A DNA stretch of 6,279 bases from Deltaproteobacteria bacterium (GCA_024644775.1 JAHEHB010000331.1:1-6279); one strand, 5' to 3'. Positions 1 through 5,877 are shown, counted from the stretch's first letter. The notes: a model not told the origin generated them from the letters alone. Program-made: numbers and translations.

Positions 1-122
1 GCCACGGATTGTGCACAAGTATGCGCGGGCGAATCCATGATCCGAGGAACCGTATGCGTTAATCGCGCTCGTACGGTTCTGTGGGGGCTTTGGGAAGGTA
101 ACTTCCCATTTCTACCCGGAAT
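1..122 (+). mobile_element. Group II intron, 3' end (left part off window)
   Basis: This is the 3' terminal part of a bacterial group II intron, a self-splicing ribozyme and retroelement that moves by reverse transcription. The sequence shows a domain V hairpin (47-79) followed by a domain VI hairpin (about 83-117) in the usual order and spacing. The stretch TTCTACCCG around 110-118 is typical of the 3' ends of these introns. Positions 1-46 would be the end of domain IV, after the intron-encoded reverse transcriptase, which must lie outside the window; no reverse transcriptase motif is visible here. The right boundary is an estimate: group II introns end in AY, and AT at 121-122, 8 nt past the proposed branch A114, fits. 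The element may be a degraded copy, because domain V departs from consensus. Confidence 0.72.
47..117 (+). ncRNA. Group II intron domains V and VI
   Basis: Domain V: GAACCGTAT (47-55) pairs along its full length with GTACGGTTC (71-79), closing with a T-G pair. GCGT (56-59) pairs with GCGC (65-68) above it, leaving TC (69-70) as the expected 2-nt bulge. The whole is 33 nt; 34 is usual. Domain VI: TGGGAAG (91-97) pairs with CTTCCCA (102-108) around a GTAA tetraloop. Below it, G's at 84-86 pair with CCC (115-117), leaving A114 as the likely bulged branch-point adenosine. Two features are odd. The catalytic-triad position normally reading AGC reads AAC (48-50), and the domain V tip lacks a clear GNRA loop. 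Both suggest a divergent or inactive ribozyme, which is inference. Confidence 0.7.
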
Positions 123-143
123 GACAGAGGACAGAGGGCAGAA
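123..143 (+). repeat. Degenerate heptamer tandem repeat (GACAGAG)
   Basis: Two exact head-to-tail copies of GACAGAG (123-129, 130-136) are followed by a diverged third copy, GGCAGAA (137-143). The repeat starts directly at the inferred intron 3' junction. The rest of the spacer up to the helicase start (144-256) shows no gene, no clear promoter and no terminator. Confidence 0.5.
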
Positions 144-256
144 GGTACTGAGGATCAAACCAGTAAAATTATAGCAACTACCATCGCAAATCCAAATCAG
201 GACTATCGTCATTTAAACAGTTGACAATACCTCAAGGTTGTGGAAAAAAATTCAAC

Positions 257-2245
257 ATGCCGAATAGTAAAAAAAAATTTCAGATTTCCTATGCACAGGC
301 GCTCAATCCGTCTCAGTTAGAAGCCGTTACGCATACAACCGGTCCTCTCCTTGTCATCGCAGGTGCTGGAAGCGGTAAGACCCGCACCCTTACGTATCGT
401 GTTGCTAGATTGGTGGAAGCGGGCGTTGCTCCAGGATCCATTCTACTTTTGACATTTACCCGCAAAGCAGCAAGCCAAATGTTAGAGAGAGCCTCCGGAT
501 TGCTCGATGATCGCTGCGATCAAGTCGCCGGCGGCACCTTTCACTCCTTTGCGAATATCATTCTGAGAAGATATTCGACCCGAATAGGGTTTGAATCGAA
601 TTTTGCCATTATCGACCGGCCGGATACGGAAAGTCTTATCGGGATGTTGAGAAAACAGTTCGGCTACGGAACACTGTATCGTTCCTTTCCCAAAAAACAG
701 ACATTGGCCAATGTCTTCAGCCGGGCGGTTAACAAAGTGCTGTCTGTAGAAGATATCATCTTGGCCGACTATCCTCATTTTACCCCTTTCGTGGAAGAGG
801 TTATTGAGATTCATCGCGCCTACGGGACGCAAAAGATTGAACATTCGTTTTTGGATTTTGACGATCTTTTAGTTTATCTACAACGCCTATTGAGGGAAAA
901 CCCTGATTTGCGAGAAAGACTTTCCCAGCACTATCGTTATTTGATGGTGGATGAATATCAAGATACCAATCAGATCCAGGCGGATATCGTCTATCTTCTC
1001 GCAGGAACTGAGAACAATGTAATGGTTGTGGGAGACGACTCCCAGAGTATTTATGCGTTTCGAGGGGCCGATTTTAAGAATATAATGGAGTTTCCAAAAC
1101 GATTTACCGGAACTCGAATTGTTCGCCTGGAGGAAAACTACCGGAGCGTACAACCCGTTTTAGAGCTTGCCAACATCATCATCGATCGCGCGGCGGACAA
1201 ATATACAAAGACGCTTTATACTCGAAAGTCCGGAGGCAACCCCCCCCTATTGGTAACAGCTGCTGATGAAAACAATCAGTCGCAATTTGTCGTAGAAACC
1301 GCCAAAAAGCTAAACCAGAGCGGCGTTCCCCTTGACCAGATAACGGTGCTTTTCAGAGCGAGTTTTCATTCATTTGATCTTGAGATCGAACTTGGTAAAC
1401 AAAGCCTACCGTTTATCAAGGTCGGGGGCTTTAAGTTCATGGAATCGGCACATATTAAGGATGTATTGGCCCACCTGAGGGTGCTGTTAAATCCGTTCGA
1501 TCGATTGAGTTGGTATCGTATCCTTCTCCTTTTAGAGAACATCGGCCCACAAACTGCTCAGAGGATCTACGACACGATTGCAAAAGAGCCTTCGGCAAAG
1601 GCCGGCATCAGCGCTGTCAAGCCCCGTAAACGGTATGCTGAGGGATTTGACCGATTAAAGGCCCTATTTGCACAATTGGATGCAACACGCATGTCGGTTG
1701 CGGAATTGGGAGCGTCCATCATCGAGCACTATCAACCGATATTGGAGGCAAAATTCGATGATCATCCGAAACGTATGAAGGATTTGGAACAGCTTGTTTC
1801 GATTATGGTCCGTTACCGTCAACTCGAGCAATTTGTGACCGATATGGCTCTCGAACCGCCCGATACCAGTGTTGGCGGTGGGAGGGTGTATACCCAATCG
1901 TCATCAGAAAAACGGTTAACCCTGTCGACCATTCACTCTGCAAAGGGTTTGGAATGGCATACAGTTTTTATTATCTGGGCATTGGACGGGCGATTTCCAT
2001 CAGTGTACGCCATGGACAAATCCGACGATTTGGAGGAAGAGCTCCGGTTAATGTATGTGGCGACCACGCGGGCCAAAGAAAATCTATTTATTATTTATCC
2101 GTTGCAGGTATATGATCGGGGCACCGGCATGGTCTTTGGCCAGCCCTCACGTTTTGTTGATGGTATTTCCGATGACATTCTTCAAAGGCAGGCTGTGGGT
2201 AGGGCACAAGAACCCAGCATTTATGGATACGATGATTTTTATTAA
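257..2245 (+). CDS. UvrD/Rep/PcrA-family superfamily 1A DNA helicase
   Basis: An ATP-driven 3'-to-5' DNA helicase of the UvrD/Rep/PcrA family, a cytoplasmic enzyme acting in repair or replication-fork restart. Counting from the ATG at 257 (662 aa), the motifs run in order: Q motif with Q20; Walker A GAGSGKT at 36-42 (K41); motif Ia TFTRKAA; Walker B DEYQDTN at 232-238; motif III GDDSQSIYAFRG at 259-270; motif IV EENYRS at 292-297; motif V TIHSAKGLEW from 558; motif VI VATTRAK at 601-607. All key residues are present. A TTG at 221 would add 12 residues, but no ribosome binding site precedes it, and the ATG puts the Q motif at the usual distance from the N-terminus. The protein stops soon after motif VI, giving a Rep-like length and leaving no room for the C-terminal tail of typical PcrA/UvrD. 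Whether it is Rep, PcrA or UvrD cannot be settled here. It converges with amrA, sharing TTAA at the stops. Confidence 0.95.
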   Translation: MPNSKKKFQISYAQALNPSQLEAVTHTTGPLLVIAGAGSGKTRTLTYRVARLVEAGVAPGSILLLTFTRKAASQMLERASGLLDDRCDQVAGGTFHSFANIILRRYSTRIGFESNFAIIDRPDTESLIGMLRKQFGYGTLYRSFPKKQTLANVFSRAVNKVLSVEDIILADYPHFTPFVEEVIEIHRAYGTQKIEHSFLDFDDLLVYLQRLLRENPDLRERLSQHYRYLMVDEYQDTNQIQADIVYLLAGTENNVMVVGDDSQSIYAFRGADFKNIMEFPKRFTGTRIVRLEENYRSVQPVLELANIIIDRAADKYTKTLYTRKSGGNPPLLVTAADENNQSQFVVETAKKLNQSGVPLDQITVLFRASFHSFDLEIELGKQSLPFIKVGGFKFMESAHIKDVLAHLRVLLNPFDRLSWYRILLLLENIGPQTAQRIYDTIAKEPSAKAGISAVKPRKRYAEGFDRLKALFAQLDATRMSVAELGASIIEHYQPILEAKFDDHPKRMKDLEQLVSIMVRYRQLEQFVTDMALEPPDTSVGGGRVYTQSSSEKRLTLSTIHSAKGLEWHTVFIIWALDGRFPSVYAMDKSDDLEEELRLMYVATTRAKENLFIIYPLQVYDRGTGMVFGQPSRFVDGISDDILQRQAVGRAQEPSIYGYDDFY

Positions 2246-2817
2246 AGATACGTTCCTTCTGAAAAGTACTCAGCCTCGTAGATTTTAACCGTGGTATTTC
2301 TATCCATCCAGCATGTTTTCTCCATTCCGGCTTTTTGGCACAGGTTTTCCAAGAAATCTTCCTTATCGGGAAGTTGATCCCAAACCTGAGGCAAAAAGGT
2401 CGAACGCTGCCACTCCCTCGATAATATAACGCCGTGAATATTCGGTTTTATTTTTTGCTTTAAGTCTTCCCCATCAGCGAACTCAAGAGGTATCGGCGGT
2501 GAAAGCACACTGATTTCAATTTCGATATCCGGCAATTCTTTTTCTGTTAACGACGGAAAACGTGGATCCGAGAACGCCGCATTGAATGCATTCTCCTCGA
2601 TGCCGGCCATCAGTGATGTGTCCGGTTCGATGATTCCGATGCAGCCTCTTAGATTCCCTGTTTTGTGAATGGTGACAAAACAACCTCTTTTTTCCGTTAA
2701 AACCGGCGTCGGATTTGAAGGCCGGATGATTGTGTGTTTTTTGATGAGTTTTGATTGAATGGTGGAGCGTGCAAGAATCAATAAGGCCCGTCGATCATTA
2801 TCCGTGAGTTCGGACAT
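2242..2817 (-). CDS. amrA: AmmeMemoRadiSam system protein A (AMMECR1 domain)
   Basis: A 191-aa protein made almost entirely of one AMMECR1 domain. The family hallmark LRGCIG is at residues 56-61, in the context GCFVTIHK then GNLRGCIG, followed by the conserved SDPRFPSL (83-90), the EIEISVLSPP segment (98-108) and GVILSREWQRSTFLPQVW (129-146). In bacteria and archaea this protein typically co-occurs with a Memo-family protein and a radical SAM enzyme; the biochemical role of the trio is not established to my knowledge. Neither partner is in this window. The start is well supported: GAGGGGAGG at 2821-2829 lies just upstream. The gene starts 16 nt after the PpiD stop, so the two are probably cotranscribed. 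Its TAA stop (2242-2244) overlaps the stop of the convergent helicase gene. There is no signal peptide, so a cytoplasmic location is expected. Confidence 0.93.
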   Translation of the reverse strand: MSELTDNDRRALLILARSTIQSKLIKKHTIIRPSNPTPVLTEKRGCFVTIHKTGNLRGCIGIIEPDTSLMAGIEENAFNAAFSDPRFPSLTEKELPDIEIEISVLSPPIPLEFADGEDLKQKIKPNIHGVILSREWQRSTFLPQVWDQLPDKEDFLENLCQKAGMEKTCWMDRNTTVKIYEAEYFSEGTYL

Positions 2818-2833
2818 ACGCCTCCCCTCTCCA

Positions 2834-4729
2834 TCACTCGGTTAAAAACCCCTTCTCGATTGTAATTTCACTATTACCCTTCACCTCAGCGAGCCAAGCG
2901 TCAAAGGCTTTGCGCTGTTTTAATCGGAGTAACGCTTCTTTTGTTTTTGCCATTTCTTTTTCAAACGCCGTTCGTTCCGGTTCTTTACGCCCCTTAAACC
3001 GGATTACAAAAAACCCTTTCTGTCCGTTAATTGTATCTTCTGGTAAGGCATTTATCTCTGATAGTTTGAAGGCGGCCGTTGAAACGGACGGCTCGTGCCC
3101 GATGTTCGGAATCGAATCGTTTCGTTTAAAAAAGCCGGTGGCCGTTGGTGTCAGATCAAATGGTTTGCTTGCCTCCAACATGGATTTTTTCTCTTTAAGG
3201 GCCTTTAGAAGGGAGGTGGCGTCGGCTTTTGCTTTTTCACGTTGTTTTTCCTTTATGAGATCTGTCCGAACCTTTTCTTTCACTGAATCGAATTCCGGTA
3301 TTTTAGAAGGCATTTTTTCTGAAATCTGGAGTATGTAGAAACCATCTCCAAGATCCTGAATGTCACTGATTTGCATATCCGATAGATCAAACGCCGCCGA
3401 TACGAAACGATCCGAGTTTTTGATACCTTTAACCGGGCCCTTTCGTGTAAAAAAGTCGGTGGCCTGGTAGGTGAGTTTTTGGTCTTCGGCGACCTTTTTT
3501 AGATCATCTCCGTCAAAAATTGTTTCATAGATGGATTCTGAATGATCATATGCCAATGTTTTGCTGTTTTCTTCGGTTAGTTTCTTTCGGATCTTCTCTT
3601 TTGCTTTGTCTTTGGTTTCGGTGGAAGCTTCGTTTACCTTTTCGACCTTGATAATATGCCATCCGAACTGGGTTTTGACCGGTTCGCTGATTTCCCCGGC
3701 CTTCATTGAAAACGCTTTGTCCGAAAACGGTTTTACCATGGCATCTTTTTGAAATGAACCAAGATAGCCACCCGCCTCTTTGGTCGGTCCCTCCGAATGC
3801 TGTTTGGCGAGTTCTGCGAAGTCTGCCCCTTTCTGTGCCTGTATTAGAACATCCAGCGCCCTTTTTTTTGCCTTTTCAACCTCAGCTTCGGCGGCGTCCG
3901 GGGCGGTTTTAATCAATATATGTCGCGCCTCAACGGTTTTCGGCGTTATGAATTCTTTGGGATTTTCTTCGTAATACAGATCCACTTCTTCCTCTGAGAT
4001 CTGCACTTTTGATACATAATCTGAAGGATTAAAATACAGATAGCCCACTTTTATCTTCGGATCGGTTTTGTAAGATTCTTTATGATCATCAAAATATTTC
4101 TTTGTTTCTTCGGCTGTCGGTTCGATGTTTTTATACTTGTCCGGCTCAAACAATACCCTGTCAATATTTACCGATGCATTCTGCCATTTATACCATTCCC
4201 AGGCTTCCAAGTCGGCAACCTTAACAGAGTCAAGAAGAAACGTACGCAGTTTTTGGATCAACATGGATTCTTTTTGAATGGCTTCGAAAGCATCGGGGCT
4301 TAAACGAGCGCTATTTAAAACCAATCGATATCTTTGGGTATCAAAGATACCGGCGTTTTGGAATGCGGGCATATCGCGTATCGTCTCTGAAAGTTCCTGG
4401 TCAGAGATCCTGAAACTTAGCCGGTTTGCTTCCTGCAGTAACAGTTTTTGATCGATGAGTCGGTCCAACGCCTGCTTGTCGACTCGTAGCATTTTTAACA
4501 TCTCATCATTCAAGTTGTTTCCAAAGCTGCGCCTGAGTTGTTCTAGAACCGCGTTATAGGCTTCTTTGTATTCATCAATCGTAATGGGTTCGCCATTGAC
4601 GCTCGCTATTCGAATCAATCGCTGTTCGCGAATGCGAAAGCCTCCCCAAGCAACGAACGATAGTGCCACTAAAATTAAAACGGACTTAATTAACCATGAA
4701 GCCGCATGTTTGCGCATTAAATAGAGCAT
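2834..4729 (-). CDS. ppiD: PpiD/SurA-type membrane-anchored peptidyl-prolyl isomerase and foldase
   Basis: A 631-aa periplasmic folding factor held in the inner membrane. One uncleaved transmembrane segment lies at about residues 12-30, preceded by RK and followed by an R-rich stretch, which predicts a short cytoplasmic N-terminus and a periplasmic body. Residues 40-200 form a SurA/PpiD-like N-terminal chaperone region. A parvulin (PpiC rotamase) domain spans about 266-366, from EARHILIK (H270) to FGWHIIKV (H358). The C-terminus carries two related parvulin-like units, about 405-500 and 512-606, sharing FF-x-R, AAF-x-LS and GF(Y/F) blocks at a spacing of 107 residues. Length and topology match PpiD (E. 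coli about 620 aa). The family helps outer-membrane and secreted proteins fold after Sec export. AGGGA (4738-4742) sits 8 nt before the ATG at 4729; M5 is a less likely alternative start. No strong private promoter was seen in the 80-nt gap to the zinc-ribbon gene, so readthrough from that gene is likely. Confidence 0.93.
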   Translation of the reverse strand: MLYLMRKHAASWLIKSVLILVALSFVAWGGFRIREQRLIRIASVNGEPITIDEYKEAYNAVLEQLRRSFGNNLNDEMLKMLRVDKQALDRLIDQKLLLQEANRLSFRISDQELSETIRDMPAFQNAGIFDTQRYRLVLNSARLSPDAFEAIQKESMLIQKLRTFLLDSVKVADLEAWEWYKWQNASVNIDRVLFEPDKYKNIEPTAEETKKYFDDHKESYKTDPKIKVGYLYFNPSDYVSKVQISEEEVDLYYEENPKEFITPKTVEARHILIKTAPDAAEAEVEKAKKRALDVLIQAQKGADFAELAKQHSEGPTKEAGGYLGSFQKDAMVKPFSDKAFSMKAGEISEPVKTQFGWHIIKVEKVNEASTETKDKAKEKIRKKLTEENSKTLAYDHSESIYETIFDGDDLKKVAEDQKLTYQATDFFTRKGPVKGIKNSDRFVSAAFDLSDMQISDIQDLGDGFYILQISEKMPSKIPEFDSVKEKVRTDLIKEKQREKAKADATSLLKALKEKKSMLEASKPFDLTPTATGFFKRNDSIPNIGHEPSVSTAAFKLSEINALPEDTINGQKGFFVIRFKGRKEPERTAFEKEMAKTKEALLRLKQRKAFDAWLAEVKGNSEITIEKGFLTE

Positions 4730-4809
4730 CTGTAAGTTCCCTGTAATATTAGCGTATTTGAACCGTCGGTACGTCAGCGAGAAAAATAAATTGGCGTTCG
4801 CAAGATCGG

Positions 4810-5055
4810 CTATATAATTATACTCTCCGGTTTATTTTTTTTGTCGATCTTTGTTCCCACCGATTCAGAACAAAACCCGCATAGATATTCATATTTATCA
4901 CCTTCCGGGAGTACGAGCAAAAGGCGCTTTCGAACCGGAACCGCCTGCTTGCATCGAGGACAATAAAGCTCGGTGGCATCAAACTCCTTGTACATTTCCG
5001 GTTGTTCGGGCTGGCGAAATGCAGCCGGTGGTATCCGAAGTTTATTTAAATCCAT
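4810..5055 (-). CDS. Small conserved zinc-ribbon protein, function unknown
   Basis: An 81-aa protein with two CxxC knuckles, CPRC (C32, C35) and CGFC (C59, C62), separated by 23 residues. This is the spacing of a rubredoxin-like or zinc-ribbon fold that would bind one zinc ion. The first 30 residues are proline-rich (KLRIPPAAF, QPEQPEMYKEF) and the tail is lysine-rich before a hydrophobic III end. There is no signal peptide or membrane segment, so it should be cytoplasmic. I recall similar short proteins in sulfate-reducing Desulfobacterota without an assigned function. The start is strongly supported: GAGGT (5063-5067) is 7 nt before the ATG, and a near-consensus sigma70 promoter lies upstream. 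It is the first gene of the probable zinc-ribbon/ppiD/amrA unit. A nucleic-acid or protein-binding adaptor role is possible but unsupported. Confidence 0.85.
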   Translation of the reverse strand: MDLNKLRIPPAAFRQPEQPEMYKEFDATELYCPRCKQAVPVRKRLLLVLPEGDKYEYLCGFCSESVGTKIDKKNKPESIII

Positions 5056-5126
5056 GCCTTGTACCTCAATTAATTGGATATTAAAAAGCCGCTAAATAAG
5101 ATCTGTTGAGACAATCGTAAACATTT

Positions 5127-5155
5127 ATAATATTTTCTATCGTGTTCTTTGTCAA
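5127..5155 (-). promoter_or_regulatory. Sigma70 promoter of the zinc-ribbon/ppiD/amrA unit
   Basis: On the minus strand, TTGACA (5155-5150) is a perfect -35 box. It is followed by 17 nt and TATTAT (5132-5127), five of six matches to the -10 box. Just upstream (5156-5180) the same strand is rich in A tracts, resembling an UP element for the RNA polymerase alpha subunit. Transcription would start near 5120, giving a leader of about 65 nt before the ATG at 5055. It is back-to-back with the tRNA promoter. Confidence 0.75.
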
Positions 5156-5220
5156 TAATTTCCCATTTTTTTAGATTTTTTCCAATTCCCATAGATTACG
5201 TTTATGCGAAAACAAGGGTA

Positions 5221-5249
5221 TTGACATCAATAGCTCCTTTTGTTAGAAA
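5221..5249 (+). promoter_or_regulatory. Sigma70 promoter of tRNA-Ala
   Basis: TTGACA at 5221-5226 is a perfect -35 box. It is spaced 17 nt from TAGAAA at 5244-5249 (four of six matches), and a TG at 5241-5242 forms an extended -10. The predicted start near 5256 leaves only a few leader nucleotides before the tRNA at 5263, as is common for monocistronic tRNA genes. Confidence 0.7.
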
Positions 5250-5262
5250 TTTTGATTAATTC

Positions 5263-5335
5263 GGGGCTGTAGCTCAGCTGGGAGAGCGCATGACTGGCAG
5301 TCATGAGGTCAGGGGTTCGATCCCCCTCAGCTCCA
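5263..5335 (+). tRNA. tRNA-Ala, anticodon GGC
   Basis: A complete 73-nt cloverleaf. The acceptor stem GGGGCTG (5263-5269) pairs with CAGCTCC (5328-5334) and the discriminator is A5335. The D stem is GCTC/GAGC. The anticodon stem CATGA/TCATG encloses loop CTGGCAG with anticodon GGC at 5296-5298, which reads alanine GCC codons. The T arm AGGGG/CCCCT encloses TTCGATC. The G3-U70 wobble (G5265 with T5332), the main identity element for alanyl-tRNA synthetase, is present. The 3' CCA is not encoded (CTC follows the discriminator), so it must be added by the CCA-adding enzyme. The gene stands alone, with its own promoter and terminator. Confidence 0.98.
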
Positions 5336-5347
5336 CTCAGTGATTAC

Positions 5348-5381
5348 AAGGGTTCAGCCGAGTCGGGCGGCCCTTTTTTTT
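5348..5381 (+). terminator. Intrinsic terminator after tRNA-Ala
   Basis: AAGGGTT (5348-5354) pairs with GGCCCTT (5369-5375), using two G-T pairs. After a CA bulge, GCC (5357-5359) pairs with GGC (5366-5368) around a 6-nt loop. An eight-T run (5374-5381) follows. It lies 12 nt after the tRNA 3' end, so it ends that transcript. Confidence 0.8.
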
Positions 5382-5396
5382 ATTTCTATCTTATTC

Positions 5397-5426
5397 TTGA
5401 AATATAAGTGGTTATATGATTATAAG
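5397..5426 (+). promoter_or_regulatory. Candidate sigma70 promoter in the gap after tRNA-Ala
   Basis: TTGAAA (5397-5402, five of six) and TATAAG (5421-5426, five of six) are separated by 18 nt. The -10 box sits in AT-rich DNA, and an 8-bp inverted repeat, TATAAGTG (5403-5410) with CACTTATA (5430-5437), spans the spacer and start region and could act as an operator. Chance matches are easier in AT-rich sequence, so confidence is moderate. The predicted start is near 5433. Confidence 0.4.
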
Positions 5427-5432
5427 ATACAC

Positions 5433-5670
5433 TTATAATTATGTATTATTTTAGAGCCTAACATCGTATCGTAGGCATTTGATTGCTGAAAGTTGAAAAT
5501 TTGCAGATTTCATATTGAGGTATTCTCTTAAGGTTTTTATCATTTCAGTCGATGTATATGGACTAGGTTGGGAAAGAAGCCTTAACTATCGAAAAAGGCT
5601 TCTACACAGTTCCTGCCTTTGATATAACCCCCTGGGGACAGATGTGGCTCTCCAGGGGGTTTTGATTTTT
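5433..5670 (+). ncRNA. Candidate small RNA of unknown function
   Basis: This protein-free stretch is bounded by a plausible promoter on the left and a strong intrinsic terminator on the right, giving a transcript of about 235 nt. Stem-loops visible inside are GCCTA/TAGGC (5456-5476) and a perfect 9-bp stem, AGAAGCCTT (5575-5583) with AAGGCTTCT (5595-5603), around an 11-nt loop. The terminator stem at 5626-5661 would be its 3' end. No ORF with a ribosome binding site was found on the plus strand; a six-codon ATG frame at 5441 lacks one. It matches no RNA family I can name. The tRNA's own terminator lies just upstream, so this is unlikely to be tRNA trailer. Alternatives are a decayed gene remnant or readthrough control for GerMN. 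Confidence 0.3.
5626..5670 (+). terminator. Strong intrinsic terminator with no assigned upstream gene
   Basis: AACCCCCTGG (5626-5635) and CCAGGGGGTT (5652-5661) form a perfect 10-bp inverted repeat around a 16-nt loop whose ends can add about three more pairs. It is followed by TTTT-GA-TTTTT (5660-5670). The T tract is only on the plus-strand side, so it ends rightward transcripts. The nearest upstream gene, tRNA-Ala, already has a terminator, which leaves this one without a known client. Confidence 0.72.
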
Positions 5671-5716
5671 CGATGGAATCCCAGCATCCCAATTGCGGCA
5701 TGGCACCCTTCTTTGC

Positions 5717-5745
5717 TTGACATCGCATCCGTATTGCCTTAAAAA
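5717..5745 (+). promoter_or_regulatory. Candidate sigma70 promoter for the GerMN gene
   Basis: TTGACA (5717-5722, perfect -35) is followed after 17 nt by TAAAAA (5740-5745, four of six). It lies downstream of the strong terminator and about 130 nt before the GerMN start, in the right direction. The resulting leader (about 5752-5877) contains a short direct repeat, AAAAATCTG (5795-5803 and 5821-5829), but no clear hairpin or riboswitch that I recognise. Confidence 0.45.
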
Positions 5746-5877
5746 CGAACCTCTTTAGCCAAAGCGCCGGTATTCTGTAATTCCAATTTAGCAAAAAAAT
5801 CTGGCAAAAAGGCCTGACAGAAAAATCTGATTGATTATCCGGTTCGATGCCAAACTACGAATAGTGGATCATCGCAT

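Noticed and set aside
1..174. An open reading frame of 57 codons from the left edge to the TAG at 172
   Set aside because: It runs straight through the domain V and VI hairpins and shows no protein family signature; the frame is open by chance over a structured RNA.
221..250. TTGACA at 221-226 as a promoter for the helicase
   Set aside because: No acceptable -10 box lies 16-18 nt downstream (only an A run), and the site would place the start almost on the ATG at 257.
4783..4809. Intrinsic terminator between the zinc-ribbon gene and ppiD on the minus strand
   Set aside because: A T-rich run exists on the minus strand, but the preceding stem has about four pairs with a bulge, too weak to call.
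5582..5794. A 70-codon minus-strand ORF
   Set aside because: It spans the strong terminator hairpin, has no recognisable domain and no good ribosome binding site; likely spurious.
5840..5851. GGTTCGATGCC resembling the tRNA T-arm (possible attachment-site copy of the tRNA-Ala 3' end)
   Set aside because: Only 10 of 11 bases match and flanking bases do not resemble the tRNA; no integrase or island is visible between the two sites.
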